NCBI GenBank assembly: GCA_964395765.1
Contig: CAYNCU010000155.1
Coordinates: forward strand, 1 to 10,339
Direction of reading: 5' to 3'
Source of the DNA: DATDPY01 sp964395765
GTDB taxonomy: Bacteria; Bacteroidota; Bacteroidia; Cytophagales; Cyclobacteriaceae
Length of the DNA stretch: 10,339 nt
Shown: one piece after another, positions 1-7,759 of the stretch
How positions within the stretch are numbered: the first letter of the stretch is position 1
How the letters are laid out: each line of letters opens with the position of its first letter
The notes under the pieces: model-generated
What the model was told of the DNA's origin: nothing
Seen by the model: the letters and a program-made list of their open reading frames with translations, nothing else
Database searches by the model: none
Position numbers and translations under genes: made by a program

Positions 1-764
1 GGGTTTGATTTTGGGTTATCGGCAAAATATTTAATGATTTTATTCGCTTTTACGATATTTCTAAGGGCGATGGCTTTTTGCAATTCAAAAGAATTGTATT
101 CCTTGCTGATCCCAACATATTTACTTACGATACCGGTCGTAATTTGCATAGGCTCCTTGAAATTGATCAGCACTTTATCAATTTCATTGGAGAGGCGCTC
201 CAGGTCATTTCCGATATTATCCGCCAGTAGTTGCTGCGCGTTTATATCCACACTATGCCCTTTGGATTCAACATAGCTTTTCACCCAAGCGGGAACCTGG
301 TTATCATATATTTTATCCGAATCAACCACTATCGCATGCTTGTCAAGGGTTTTGTAGAGGGTTTTGCGTTTATCCAATTTTTTACCGCGGTAACAAAATA
401 CCAGGATCGTCGAAGGAACAGGAGTAACGGCATACCGGATAAGCATTTCTTCCCCTTTTTCCTTCGTCAGATCCTTGATGTCCTGCGCTTCCTTAACGAT
501 GATCACCTGCAGGGGAGACATGACAGGAAATCTTTTTGCATTTCCAATTACTTCAGCCAGGTTATTTTCAGCGCCGTATAAAACCGTAAGGTTGAAAGAC
601 TTACTTTCTTCGGGTAATGCTTTTTCTTCTATCTCCCCTGCAATTTTATTGATATAATAATTTTCCTCCCCCTGTAAAAAATAAAGAGGGGAGTATTCTT
701 TCTTTTCAAGTTTCTCAAGTACCGGTTCGGGATGTTGTGCCATATTGGCTTTAAAATTAGGCAT
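1..764 (-). CDS. holA: DNA polymerase III subunit delta (HolA), 3' end cut by window edge
   Basis: The delta subunit opens the beta sliding clamp within the clamp-loader complex during replication. The minus frame is open from 764 to the window edge, giving 254 codons; the family is usually about 340 residues, so the C-terminal clamp-loader collar part is missing here. The N-terminal region reads SPLYFLQGEENYYINKI, the typical start of the delta AAA+-like domain in Bacteroidota. Near the cut end comes YNSFELQKAIALRNIVKANK followed by IIKYFADNPK, a very characteristic Bacteroidota HolA segment. I chose ATG 764; a second in-frame ATG lies at 743 and either could be used. The gene diverges from the MORN-repeat gene across a spacer of about 170 bases. 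Identification rests on recognised motifs and is firm; only the start is uncertain. Confidence 0.9.
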   Translation of the reverse strand, partial: MPNFKANMAQHPEPVLEKLEKKEYSPLYFLQGEENYYINKIAGEIEEKALPEESKSFNLTVLYGAENNLAEVIGNAKRFPVMSPLQVIIVKEAQDIKDLTKEKGEEMLIRYAVTPVPSTILVFCYRGKKLDKRKTLYKTLDKHAIVVDSDKIYDNQVPAWVKSYVESKGHSVDINAQQLLADNIGNDLERLSNEIDKVLINFKEPMQITTGIVSKYVGISKEYNSFELQKAIALRNIVKANKIIKYFADNPKSN

Positions 765-824
765 TGATTTCTATTTTTTGCCCACCCTCCGGGTTTTAAT
801 GGATCCGTCAGCCTTTATTATTTT

Positions 825-858
825 GAAACTTAGGGGTTCAGTATGGGAAACATGCAAA
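825..858 (-). promoter_or_regulatory. Possible holA promoter
   Basis: On the minus strand TAAGTTTC (832-825) matches seven of eight positions of the Bacteroidota -7 element TAnnTTTG. TTTG lies at 858-855 with a 22-base spacer, at the long end of the usual range. It would give a leader of roughly 50 bases before ATG 764. The match is imperfect, so this is tentative. Confidence 0.3.
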
Positions 859-872
859 TCTTGCCATAATTC

Positions 873-890
873 GACCCGAAGGAGCGGGTC
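873..890. repeat. Perfect 6-bp inverted repeat in the holA/MORN divergent spacer
   Basis: GACCCG (873-878) and CGGGTC (885-890) are exact reverse complements around the six-base loop AAGGAG. The repeat lies 16 bases upstream of the -7 element of the MORN gene. It could be an operator or a small RNA hairpin; no T-run follows on either strand, so it is not a good terminator. Confidence 0.4.
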
Positions 891-906
891 TTACAACAGG
901 AATATA

Positions 907-914
907 TAATTTTG
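907..914 (+). promoter_or_regulatory. Bacteroidota -7 promoter element for the MORN-repeat gene
   Basis: TAATTTTG matches TAnnTTTG exactly and lies 24 bases before ATG 939. No TTTG -33 box is seen at the usual distance. Its position overlaps the in-frame TTG at 912, which argues that translation starts at ATG 939 instead. Confidence 0.5.
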
Positions 915-938
915 CAATCGGATTTTATTCTTCGTCGT

Positions 939-2450
939 ATGAAGGTTTTTGCTAAAATTTTTATTTCCCCTGTGGCGGGCATTCTCCTGATTAACTTTTA
1001 TTTACAAGCGCAGGATGCCTACTATTTCAATGACAGTACCGTCCTCGGAAAGGGACAGATGGTGAATAACGTGAAAGAGGGCAACTGGGTTTTCTATAAT
1101 TATAAAACCAAAACAACGGAATCCGGAAATTATAAAAACAATATACGGCAGGGAGATTGGCATGTTTATGACGAAAACCAGGATTTGATCATTGAGGCTA
1201 ATTATAAAGACGGGATTATCTCGGGAAAATATACCCGGTTTTATCCCAATGGCCAGGTATCGATTACCGGGGAGATGGAGGATACTACAAAATACGGGAT
1301 CTGGAAGGAATATAACCAGGATGGTGTTTTGATCTCCGAGGGAAATTATGATAACGGTCTTAAAAACGGAACCTGGAAATATTATTCCGATAACGGACTG
1401 ATGAAAACGGAAGCGGATTTTAAATTTGATACGCTGGATGGGAAATTCCTGGAATATGACATGTTCGGGACCCTGATGACACGCGGAGAATATAAAAAGG
1501 GTAAAAAATCCGGGAACTGGCAGCAACTGGATCCTTATGGAAATGTTACCGAAGAAGATGAATATTCCAACGGCGAATTGAACGGGGCTTCCAACGAATA
1601 TTACCCGGGAGGCGGTCATAAATCGGAAAAACATTATACCCGGGGAAAACCTTCCGGCACCTGGACTTATTATTTTGATAACGGAAAAACGAAGAGTATT
1701 ATAAGCTTTGAAGACGGTTTACCTGACGGGGACTATACCGAGTACTTCAGGAATGGAAATATTTCCGTAACCGGTCATTATACTTTCGGAAAAAAAACAG
1801 GCCTCTGGAAAAATTATTATGAATCAGGGACATTGTTTGGCGGAGGGCCTTACCTCGACGACAAAAAAAACGGGAACTGGAAATATTTTGACGAATCCGG
1901 TTACCTCATTTCCGAAGGAAAATTTATGAACGGGCTTGAAGAAGGCCAATGGTATTTTTATTACCCCGGAAATAAGATCAAATCCATCGGATCTTACCGG
2001 CAAGGAAAACAGGACGGACTTTGGGGCCTGTTCCATACCAACGGGTCATTGATGCAGGAGGAAACCTGGAAGGACGGAAAGCTTATGAAACTGACCAATG
2101 TATATTTTCCCGGCGATACGTTAAGCTGTGGTACTTTCCAAAATGGAAACGGGGAAAGGATCAATTATAATGAAGACAAATCCGTAAAGGAAAAAATACA
2201 ATTCCGTGACGGCTTGCCCAATGGCACCATGTCTTACTTTCAGGATGGCAAATTATCTTTTATGGGCGAAATGAAAAACGGCGAAAAGGACGGTCACTGG
2301 ACTTATTACTATCCTGACGGAACTACGATGGAATCAGAAGGCTCCTATACTCATGACGAACAATCCGGCCTCTGGACCTATTATAACAAACACGGCAAGG
2401 TGGAGAAGGAAGTGAATTATGATGAGAAAAAGGATGAAGGTGCTGAATAA
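939..2450 (+). CDS. Exported MORN-repeat protein (MORN_2 / YwqK-like)
   Basis: From ATG 939 this encodes 503 residues. The first 25 or so (MKVFAKIFISPVAGILLINF, then YLQAQ) form a signal peptide, so the protein is exported or surface-attached. The rest is almost entirely about 19 tandem units of 23-24 residues with the pattern G-x-Y-x-x-G-x-x-x-G-x-W-x-x-Y-x-x-x-G-x-hydrophobic, for example GNYDNGLKNGTWKYYSDNG. This is the MORN_2 variant repeat found in proteins often labelled YwqK-family antitoxin, a label with little functional support for exported copies. The repeats should stack into a long beta-hairpin ladder suited to binding or scaffolding. Units 15 and 16 are the most diverged. The tail after the last repeat is short, acidic and lysine-rich. 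An upstream in-frame TTG at 912 would add nine residues but overlaps the promoter. No enzymatic domain is visible; the function is unknown. Confidence 0.85.
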   Translation: MKVFAKIFISPVAGILLINFYLQAQDAYYFNDSTVLGKGQMVNNVKEGNWVFYNYKTKTTESGNYKNNIRQGDWHVYDENQDLIIEANYKDGIISGKYTRFYPNGQVSITGEMEDTTKYGIWKEYNQDGVLISEGNYDNGLKNGTWKYYSDNGLMKTEADFKFDTLDGKFLEYDMFGTLMTRGEYKKGKKSGNWQQLDPYGNVTEEDEYSNGELNGASNEYYPGGGHKSEKHYTRGKPSGTWTYYFDNGKTKSIISFEDGLPDGDYTEYFRNGNISVTGHYTFGKKTGLWKNYYESGTLFGGGPYLDDKKNGNWKYFDESGYLISEGKFMNGLEEGQWYFYYPGNKIKSIGSYRQGKQDGLWGLFHTNGSLMQEETWKDGKLMKLTNVYFPGDTLSCGTFQNGNGERINYNEDKSVKEKIQFRDGLPNGTMSYFQDGKLSFMGEMKNGEKDGHWTYYYPDGTTMESEGSYTHDEQSGLWTYYNKHGKVEKEVNYDEKKDEGAE

Positions 2451-2584
2451 GACTGCAAGATAATATTTCCACAAAAAAGAGCCGAAATCATAAATCCGGA
2501 TTACAAAATCATAAATCGTTTATTATTTGTGAATTGCAATTTTCAATTTTAGATTTTAGATTTCTGCATTTTTATTTTATAATA
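2451..2584. other. Convergent AT-rich spacer
   Basis: This stretch separates the convergent MORN and rhodanese-like genes. It contains the 12-mer AAATCATAAATC twice (2485-2496 and 2506-2517, a 21-base period) and a TTTTAGA run. No clear stem-loop terminator was found for either gene. Confidence 0.4.
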
Positions 2585-3031
2585 TTAATATTTCTGTACC
2601 GGATAGCCCTTGTTTATCCAATCTACCTTGATATTGGTGGTAAGATTTAAAAGCTTCTGGTTGGTGAATTTCATTTCATTCAGTAACCGGAAAGCCGGAC
2701 GGATATTCGGACAATGAATAAAAGGACAACACCCGCAATAGATGACAATATTGCTGTTCCTGGGAAGATTTTCCAATGCTTTCCTGAATTTTTCAAGATT
2801 GGCTTCTTCATGAACGGGTCCGATATCAATGGATCCTTTTATGACAGCCGCTACGCCAATACTGAAAATAATGGGTTTATCGGGAGATGAACTATTGATC
2901 AGGTTAGCCAGTAAGGAAGGTTGCATCAACTGTTTTTCAGTCCAGGGTTCCTGGGCGTAGGAGATCCGGCACTGAAAAATAATTATCGAGAAAACTATTG
3001 CTGATAAACTAAGAATGGCGTTCTTATTCAT
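2585..3031 (-). CDS. Exported rhodanese-like domain protein with cysteine cluster
   Basis: This is a 148-residue protein with an N-terminal signal peptide (hydrophobic residues 5-20, likely cleavage after SYA at 26), so it acts in the periplasm or beyond. The mature part is a single rhodanese-like domain. The active loop reads IVIYCGCCPFIHCPNIRPAF (95-114), where C99 sits at the usual catalytic position after the beta-strand. C101, C102, H106 and C107 crowd the same loop, unlike the CxxxxR loop of thiosulfate sulfurtransferases. This Cys-rich loop recurs in a Bacteroidota rhodanese-like subgroup as I know it, so it is a family feature rather than damage. Sulfur transfer, thiol redox or metal binding are all possible; the substrate is unknown. 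ATG 3031 gives a clean signal peptide. No terminator or promoter is obvious, and a 200-base spacer separates it from the upstream lipoprotein gene. Confidence 0.8.
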   Translation of the reverse strand: MNKNAILSLSAIVFSIIIFQCRISYAQEPWTEKQLMQPSLLANLINSSSPDKPIIFSIGVAAVIKGSIDIGPVHEEANLEKFRKALENLPRNSNIVIYCGCCPFIHCPNIRPAFRLLNEMKFTNQKLLNLTTNIKVDWINKGYPVQKY

Positions 3032-3231
3032 AATAATTCAGATTGTTAATTAAAATGTGCTGAATATTAAAAAACGATCTTTCTTCTAATTTGTTTTAAA
3101 TGTTTATTAAAATGCACTAGTTCGTACAATTGCATTGATTTTGAAACCAATTGTCTTAAGCCCGTAAACTCACAAACGAATGATTATTTTTAGCTGAAAA
3201 ACAATTGCCATCAAGCTGAGTTCTTAAATGG

Positions 3232-4680
3232 CTAATTATTCATCTTAAATCTGGGTACCCACATATCCGAAGGCTTCAGGCCGCAGGAATCGATGGCTTC
3301 AAGGCAATATTCATCATAGCCGAGATTCGGATCCACGTTATTGGTGCCGAAGGTGAACTTCACACCTTTTGCTTTTGCCAGCCTGATAAACCGGAAGCTG
3401 GGTATTTTGTACCGGGCGCTGATCTCAATCGCCACGCTTTTGGACACGGCCGCATCGATCACCTTTTGCATCCTCGGTTCGGTCCATAATTGGTTATATT
3501 CCGGTTGAAGTATATCCGGAAGATAGGTGGCATTGGCGTAAATATTTATAGGTTCATTATTGATGATCTTTACGATATAATCGACCAACACGTCCATAAA
3601 CTTTTGTTGGTCAGGAATATTGACCTCTTCGGGCTTCCATAAATGAACCCGTTTGCCATTCAGGTTGCTGAAAGTCATGGCATCGGTAAAAACATAATCA
3701 AAGGTTTTCACTGCATCCGGGGAGAACAGATCTACCCATTCCCGTCCTTCCGCCTGCATGGCGTTAAAAGCAGGCTCCGTCTTAACCGAATCAATGTGCT
3801 CTTTCAGGCGTTCATCATTATTAATGTAAAAATCCTGCCCGCAATTAACGGCAATTCCGTAATTGATACCCTTTACTCTGGATTGTTCCAGCGCCTGTTC
3901 CATGGTCAACCCTCCTTTCAGGTGTATATGCAAATCCATCAAAGGAAAGCTGATGGACTGGAGCATGGTGATCTTTCTTTCTATGCCGGCGGGGACTGAG
4001 TCTCTGTGATCAGGAAATTCAGCATCATCGGGAAGTGGCTTAACTTTAATATTTCTGAAATATACCCTGCTGTTCGGGTCATGTCCCTGCAAGGCAAAAG
4101 TGCCCTGGCTGAGCAGACGGTCTTTCCATTCTTCGGGGCGATAAGGATCGGCCGGTTCGAGGTAATCCACTACCTGTTTATCATTCACCATTACCTTTAC
4201 CCGTTTCCCTTCAACGAGGATACGAAGGGTAAACCATTCATTATCATGAACGAAGGTCAGGTAATTGTTTCTTACACCGTATAAACTTCCTGTTTTTTTT
4301 AATTCGGGATTGTTAAGGTCGGCATTTTTAAATGAATTATTGATCAGCACTTCATATCCCTTTGAGGGCCATCCCTCCTGCTGAAATGCCGTGTGAAAAT
4401 ATATTCCCGATTTGGATCCGGGGCTGGTCATTACATCGGCTGAAAATTCAAAATTCTTAAATACGCCTCCTTTTACATTTCCTTCATAATATAAATGTGA
4501 TCTTTCTCCCTGACACACAATGGAGCCGTCCACCACCTTAAAACTTTCCGGATGTTCGCCGGCCTTCCATCCGTTCAGCGACTCTCCGTTATAAAGGGAA
4601 TACCAACCTTCGGAATCGGGCCTGGGCCCGCATCCGTATAAAACGATAATTGCAAAAAAAACAAGACCAATATTTTTCAT
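3232..4680 (-). CDS. Lipoprotein: DUF1080 (3-keto-disaccharide hydrolase) fused to PHP-like domain
   Basis: This encodes 482 residues. The N-terminus is a lipoprotein signal: hydrophobic residues 5-14, then a lipobox ending at C17 (LYGC). Residues about 24-215 form a DUF1080/3-keto-disaccharide hydrolase-type beta-sandwich, with the typical WYSLYNGESLNGWKA opening, the SGIYFH strand, and the close QGTFALQGHDPNSRVYFRNI. Known members of that family cleave 3-keto-glycosides; activity here is inferred only. After a linker, residues about 243-478 resemble a PHP metal-dependent hydrolase: MDLHIHLKGG (H251, H253) is motif one, and EISARYKIPS (E419) resembles a later ligand motif. The expected GSDxH is instead GTNN (445-448), and the usual TDH is VNC. 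The C-terminal domain may thus bind metal differently or be non-catalytic. It follows the glnN terminator, so it probably has its own promoter, which I could not locate. Confidence 0.75.
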   Translation of the reverse strand: MKNIGLVFFAIIVLYGCGPRPDSEGWYSLYNGESLNGWKAGEHPESFKVVDGSIVCQGERSHLYYEGNVKGGVFKNFEFSADVMTSPGSKSGIYFHTAFQQEGWPSKGYEVLINNSFKNADLNNPELKKTGSLYGVRNNYLTFVHDNEWFTLRILVEGKRVKVMVNDKQVVDYLEPADPYRPEEWKDRLLSQGTFALQGHDPNSRVYFRNIKVKPLPDDAEFPDHRDSVPAGIERKITMLQSISFPLMDLHIHLKGGLTMEQALEQSRVKGINYGIAVNCGQDFYINNDERLKEHIDSVKTEPAFNAMQAEGREWVDLFSPDAVKTFDYVFTDAMTFSNLNGKRVHLWKPEEVNIPDQQKFMDVLVDYIVKIINNEPINIYANATYLPDILQPEYNQLWTEPRMQKVIDAAVSKSVAIEISARYKIPSFRFIRLAKAKGVKFTFGTNNVDPNLGYDEYCLEAIDSCGLKPSDMWVPRFKMNN

Positions 4681-4722
4681 TCTATTTCTGGTAAAATGTT
4701 AAAAATGAGGGCAACAAGGTAA

Positions 4723-4779
4723 AAATAAATAATTAACCCTCCAAGGGACGGGGAACTTTGGAGGGCCAATTATTTATTT
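4723..4779 (-). terminator. glnN terminator, long imperfect inverted repeat
   Basis: The left arm 4723-4744 pairs with the right arm 4758-4779 over 22 positions with only two mismatches (AA against CC), around a 13-base loop. The core is CCCTCCAA / TTGGAGGG, and the outer part is all A-T. Read on the minus strand, the GC core follows the glnN stop and is followed by a T-rich run, as expected for an intrinsic terminator. The outer arm overlaps the last glnN codons. Confidence 0.8.
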
Positions 4780-6936
4780 ATGTAATAGCATTTCCCTGTA
4801 TTTTACCAGCGGCCATAAGTCATTATCCACGAGAAGTTCAAGCTTATCAACATGATACTTCAGGCCATCGAAATATTTTCCTTTTACATTGTCGCAATAT
4901 TCAATGGCCCGCTGGTAAACATCCTCGATCTTATTGATCCTCCGGCGTTCGTCGATCATGTCATTGACACCGGCTTTTACCGCTTCAATGTGTTTGGAAA
5001 CCTCATTGATGGTTTTCAACACCGCCGAGTTGTCAATATCCAGGCTTTTAAGTCCATTGGCATTTTCGATCAGCTTATTCTGGTAAAATATTGCAGTAGG
5101 GATAATGTGGTTCAAAGCCAGGTCGCCGATCACTCTTGAATCAATCTGAATTTTCAAAATATAATTTTCCAGTATGATCTCCGTACGGGCATCAATTTCT
5201 CTTTCATTTAAAATCTTATTCCGTTTGAAAAGATCCCTTACCTTTTCATTGGAATACACTTTTAAGGCCCTGGGCGTATTGTTAATATTCGACAATCCTC
5301 TTTTTTCAGCTTCTTTGATCCATTTCTCGGAGTACCCATCTCCTTCAAAGCGTATCTTCTTGCTGGCTTTGATATACTCCCGCAGCATACTTACGATCGC
5401 CAGTCTTTTTTCCATTCCTTTGGAAATTCTTGTATCCACTTCTTTCTTGAATTGCCTGAGTTGGTCGGCTACAATCAGGTTTAATACGGTCATCGCCGAG
5501 GAAGAATTCATTTCAGCACCTACCGCGCGGAATTCAAATTTATTACCGGTGAAAGCAAATGGCGAGGTTCTGTTCCGGTCAGTATTATCCAGGAGGATCT
5601 CGGGAATTTTATCAATCCCAAGTTTCATATACATGTTATCCCCCTTTTCAATTTTAATATTCCCGTTATGTTCCAATTCATCCAGAACTTCGGTCAGCTG
5701 GGAGCCTATGAACACTGACATGATAGCCGGAGGGGCTTCAAAACCTCCCAGACGATAATCATTACCGGCGGAAGCAACGCTAGCGCGAAGGAGATCGGCA
5801 TATTCATAAACGGCTTTGATAACGGTAACAAAGAAGGTAAGAAACTGGAGATTTTCCCTGGCACTGCTGCTGGGTTGCAAAAGATTGATCCCCGAATCCG
5901 TCATCAGTGACCAGTTATTATGTTTCCCGGATCCATTCAGACCGTCAAAGGGTTTTTCGTGAAACAAAACCTTGAAATCATGTTTTTCAGCCACCCGGCT
6001 CATGACATCCATTAACAAAAGGTTATGGTCGATGGCAATATTGATTTCTTCAAATAAAGGGGCAACTTCAAATTGTGAAGGCGCCACTTCATTATGTCGC
6101 GTGCGGACAGGAATGCCGAGCTTATGCGCTTCAATTTCAAAGTCCCGCATAAAATTGAATATTCTCGGAGGAATGGCACCGAAATAATGATCTTCGAGTT
6201 GCTGTCCCCTTGCCGGGCTATGCCCGAAGACGGTTCTTCCGGCCATGACCAGGTCAGGCCGGGACAGATAAAGAGCCCTGTCAATAATGAAGTACTCCTG
6301 TTCGCAACCCAGAATGGCGATCACTTTACCTACCTCCCTGTCAAAATATTTGCATACGGAAGCGGCCGCTTTATCCAGTACCTCAATCGATTTCAGCAAA
6401 GGGGCCTTGTAATCCAGTCCTTCACCGGTGTAGGACACGAATACAGTCGGGATGCAAAGCGTTGTTCCCCAGATAAAGATGGGCGAACTGGGATCCCAGG
6501 CGGTATAACCCCTGGCCTCGAAAGTGCTCCTCATCCCCCCGCTAGGGAAGGAAGAAGCATCCGGTTCCTGCTGAACCAAAGCACTGCCCTTGAACTTTTC
6601 AATTTTTTCATTTCCATCGAAAAACGTATCATGTTTTTCGGCGGTAGCACCGGTTAAAGGTTGAAACCAGTGCGTGTAATGAGTAACTCCTTTGGCAATG
6701 GCCCATGTTTTAGCGGCGGCAGCTACCGCGTCAGCCGTTTCATTATCAATCTTCTTGTCCTTATCAATGTAATATTTAACTCTTTCAAAAACATCCGGCG
6801 AGAGGGTTTGCTGCATCTTTTCAAGACCAAAGGCATTGGTGCCGAAATAATCGGAAATCTTTTCAGAGGGAGGAATTACCTCCAGTGGCTTTTTGTAAGA
6901 AAGGTTTTCGAGGGCTTTAAATCTTAAATAGGCCAT
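4774..6936 (-). CDS. glnN: Glutamine synthetase type III
   Basis: This enzyme makes glutamine from glutamate, ammonia and ATP in the cytoplasm, the main ammonia-assimilation step in many Bacteroidota. The 720-residue length is normal for type III (GlnN) and far above the 440-470 of types I and II. Family signatures are all present: HYTHWFQPLTGATAEKHD (86-103), FIWGTTLCIPTVFVSYTGEG (154-173), ILGCEQEYFIID (208-219) with active-site glutamates, RHNEVAPSQFEVAP (280-293), NGSGKHNNWS (334-343) and DRNRTSPFAFTGNKFEFR (453-470). The last is the phosphate/ATP-binding arginine region. The C-terminal 200 residues are largely helical, as in other type III enzymes. ATG 6936 gives the usual short N-terminus, and no frameshift is seen. 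A TAnnTTTG promoter lies about 50 bases upstream and a strong terminator follows, so it is probably transcribed alone. Confidence 0.96.
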   Translation of the reverse strand: MAYLRFKALENLSYKKPLEVIPPSEKISDYFGTNAFGLEKMQQTLSPDVFERVKYYIDKDKKIDNETADAVAAAAKTWAIAKGVTHYTHWFQPLTGATAEKHDTFFDGNEKIEKFKGSALVQQEPDASSFPSGGMRSTFEARGYTAWDPSSPIFIWGTTLCIPTVFVSYTGEGLDYKAPLLKSIEVLDKAAASVCKYFDREVGKVIAILGCEQEYFIIDRALYLSRPDLVMAGRTVFGHSPARGQQLEDHYFGAIPPRIFNFMRDFEIEAHKLGIPVRTRHNEVAPSQFEVAPLFEEINIAIDHNLLLMDVMSRVAEKHDFKVLFHEKPFDGLNGSGKHNNWSLMTDSGINLLQPSSSARENLQFLTFFVTVIKAVYEYADLLRASVASAGNDYRLGGFEAPPAIMSVFIGSQLTEVLDELEHNGNIKIEKGDNMYMKLGIDKIPEILLDNTDRNRTSPFAFTGNKFEFRAVGAEMNSSSAMTVLNLIVADQLRQFKKEVDTRISKGMEKRLAIVSMLREYIKASKKIRFEGDGYSEKWIKEAEKRGLSNINNTPRALKVYSNEKVRDLFKRNKILNEREIDARTEIILENYILKIQIDSRVIGDLALNHIIPTAIFYQNKLIENANGLKSLDIDNSAVLKTINEVSKHIEAVKAGVNDMIDERRRINKIEDVYQRAIEYCDNVKGKYFDGLKYHVDKLELLVDNDLWPLVKYREMLLHK

Positions 6937-6984
6937 ATTATACGTCTTTTATGTGTTTTACTACCATAAATCCATTGAGACGGT

Positions 6985-6992
6985 CAAAATTA
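6985..6992 (-). promoter_or_regulatory. Bacteroidota -7 promoter element for glnN
   Basis: On the minus strand TAATTTTG matches TAnnTTTG exactly and would give a leader of about 40 bases before ATG 6936. A TTTG -33 box is not seen at 17-23 bases upstream, which may mean an activator is needed. Confidence 0.55.
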
Positions 6993-7067
6993 CAGGAATT
7001 TTGTCCGTGATTCATTGACACTAATCATTAAATAGGACTTTTTCGTAGAATGGACATTAAATCGATC

Positions 7068-7125
7068 AAAATCGGGCTTTGAAAACAACGATTTCAGCAT
7101 TTTCGTATAATTCTGCCCCGATTTT
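7068..7125 (-). terminator. Weak terminator-like inverted repeat after the DUF4468-like gene
   Basis: AAAATCGGG (7068-7076) and CCCGATTTT (7117-7125) are exact 9-base complements but about 40 bases apart, and the right arm touches the stop codon. No strong T-run follows. It could be a weak terminator or a structured spacer ahead of the glnN promoter. Confidence 0.25.
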
Positions 7126-7708
7126 AAGGCTGTTTCCCTTTCATTATGTTTTCTGCTGTATTTAAAAACTGGTTGATTTTGTCATTCAGGTCATTCATTC
7201 TTGCCTTCCATTCTTTGCTGTTATGGATCTTTACCACCCGCTCCAGGGATTCATAGCCGGAAACTGAAGGTTTAAACTGGGCATACCTGTTTTTTTTAAT
7301 TTCCGTATACTTCCACCGTTTAATTTTTATGATGCAGGAGTCTCCCAGGATTTGCAGGTTGCATAGGCCCACCGCATAACCCGCGGGGTTCCTTGTGACC
7401 AGGTTTTTTTCGTACAAATTAAACCCAACGGCTTTCCTGAAATTTCCATTAACCGGATTGTAGAAATCATCCCGGTTAAATGCCGGTGGCGTCGGGTTTA
7501 TGAAATCAAAAAGCTTCCGGCTGTTTTTTTTTATTTCTTCCTGTGTCATGGAATCACAACGGATCATGGCTGAATATTCGACGGAATCCCCGGCTATCGT
7601 CGGGAAAAGATTCAGCGCCGTGGCCGGCGATCCGGGAACGACCAATGTGAGCAAAAGGACGGTTTCAATAAGGGAATATTTTACAGAGGCGGTTGTAAAT
7701 CCGGTCAT
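7124..7708 (-). CDS. Small exported protein resembling DUF4468
   Basis: From ATG 7708 this encodes 194 residues. Residues 1-31 look like a signal peptide: one lysine at 10, a hydrophobic stretch 13-25, and a PATA end. The mature part opens with a strand (DSVEYSAMIRCDSMTQEEI), continues as a mixed alpha/beta domain (the LGDSCIIKIKRWKYTEI strand pair at 122-137), and ends in a charged helix (WKARMNDLNDKINQFL, 167-182). This order resembles DUF4468 proteins, exported Bacteroidota proteins of unknown role; I recognise the pattern but not firmly. In-frame starts also exist at 7741 (ATG) and 7747 (TTG). However, an exact TAnnTTTG at 7752-7745 would place the transcript start near 7738, downstream of both, so 7708 is preferred. 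It lies between the porin and glnN on the same strand. No catalytic motif is visible. Confidence 0.6.
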   Translation of the reverse strand: MTGFTTASVKYSLIETVLLLTLVVPGSPATALNLFPTIAGDSVEYSAMIRCDSMTQEEIKKNSRKLFDFINPTPPAFNRDDFYNPVNGNFRKAVGFNLYEKNLVTRNPAGYAVGLCNLQILGDSCIIKIKRWKYTEIKKNRYAQFKPSVSGYESLERVVKIHNSKEWKARMNDLNDKINQFLNTAENIMKGKQP

Positions 7709-7744
7709 ACAATGAAATACAGGGAAGGCTAATCTACTCATATT

Positions 7745-7752
7745 CAAACCTA
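7745..7752 (-). promoter_or_regulatory. Bacteroidota -7 promoter element for the DUF4468-like gene
   Basis: TAGGTTTG on the minus strand is an exact TAnnTTTG match. A 3-of-4 match to TTTG (TTCG, 7775-7772) lies 19 bases upstream, inside the loop of the porin terminator. It decides the start of the following gene in favour of ATG 7708. Confidence 0.45.
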
Positions 7753-7759
7753 ATAAAAT

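Noticed and set aside
231..581. Plus-strand open frame of 116 codons at the left end
   Set aside because: It lies opposite holA, whose translation shows clear family motifs in the minus frame.
912..914. TTG as the start of the MORN gene
   Set aside because: It overlaps an exact promoter -7 element, and ATG 939 gives a standard signal peptide.
1002..1634. Long minus-strand open frame (210 codons) opposite the MORN gene
   Set aside because: It is a shadow of the repeat-rich plus-strand gene. The plus frame has a signal peptide and clear repeats, while the antisense product has no recognisable domain.
2485..2517. Two copies of AAATCATAAATC as a possible repeat array
   Set aside because: There are only two copies in low-complexity AT-rich spacer DNA, with no third unit at the same period; not a CRISPR or iteron array.
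6094..6657. Plus-strand open frames opposite glnN, the longest 187-194 codons (also 5174-5758)
   Set aside because: They are fully antisense to the highly conserved glutamine synthetase coding sequence and carry no domain or promoter.
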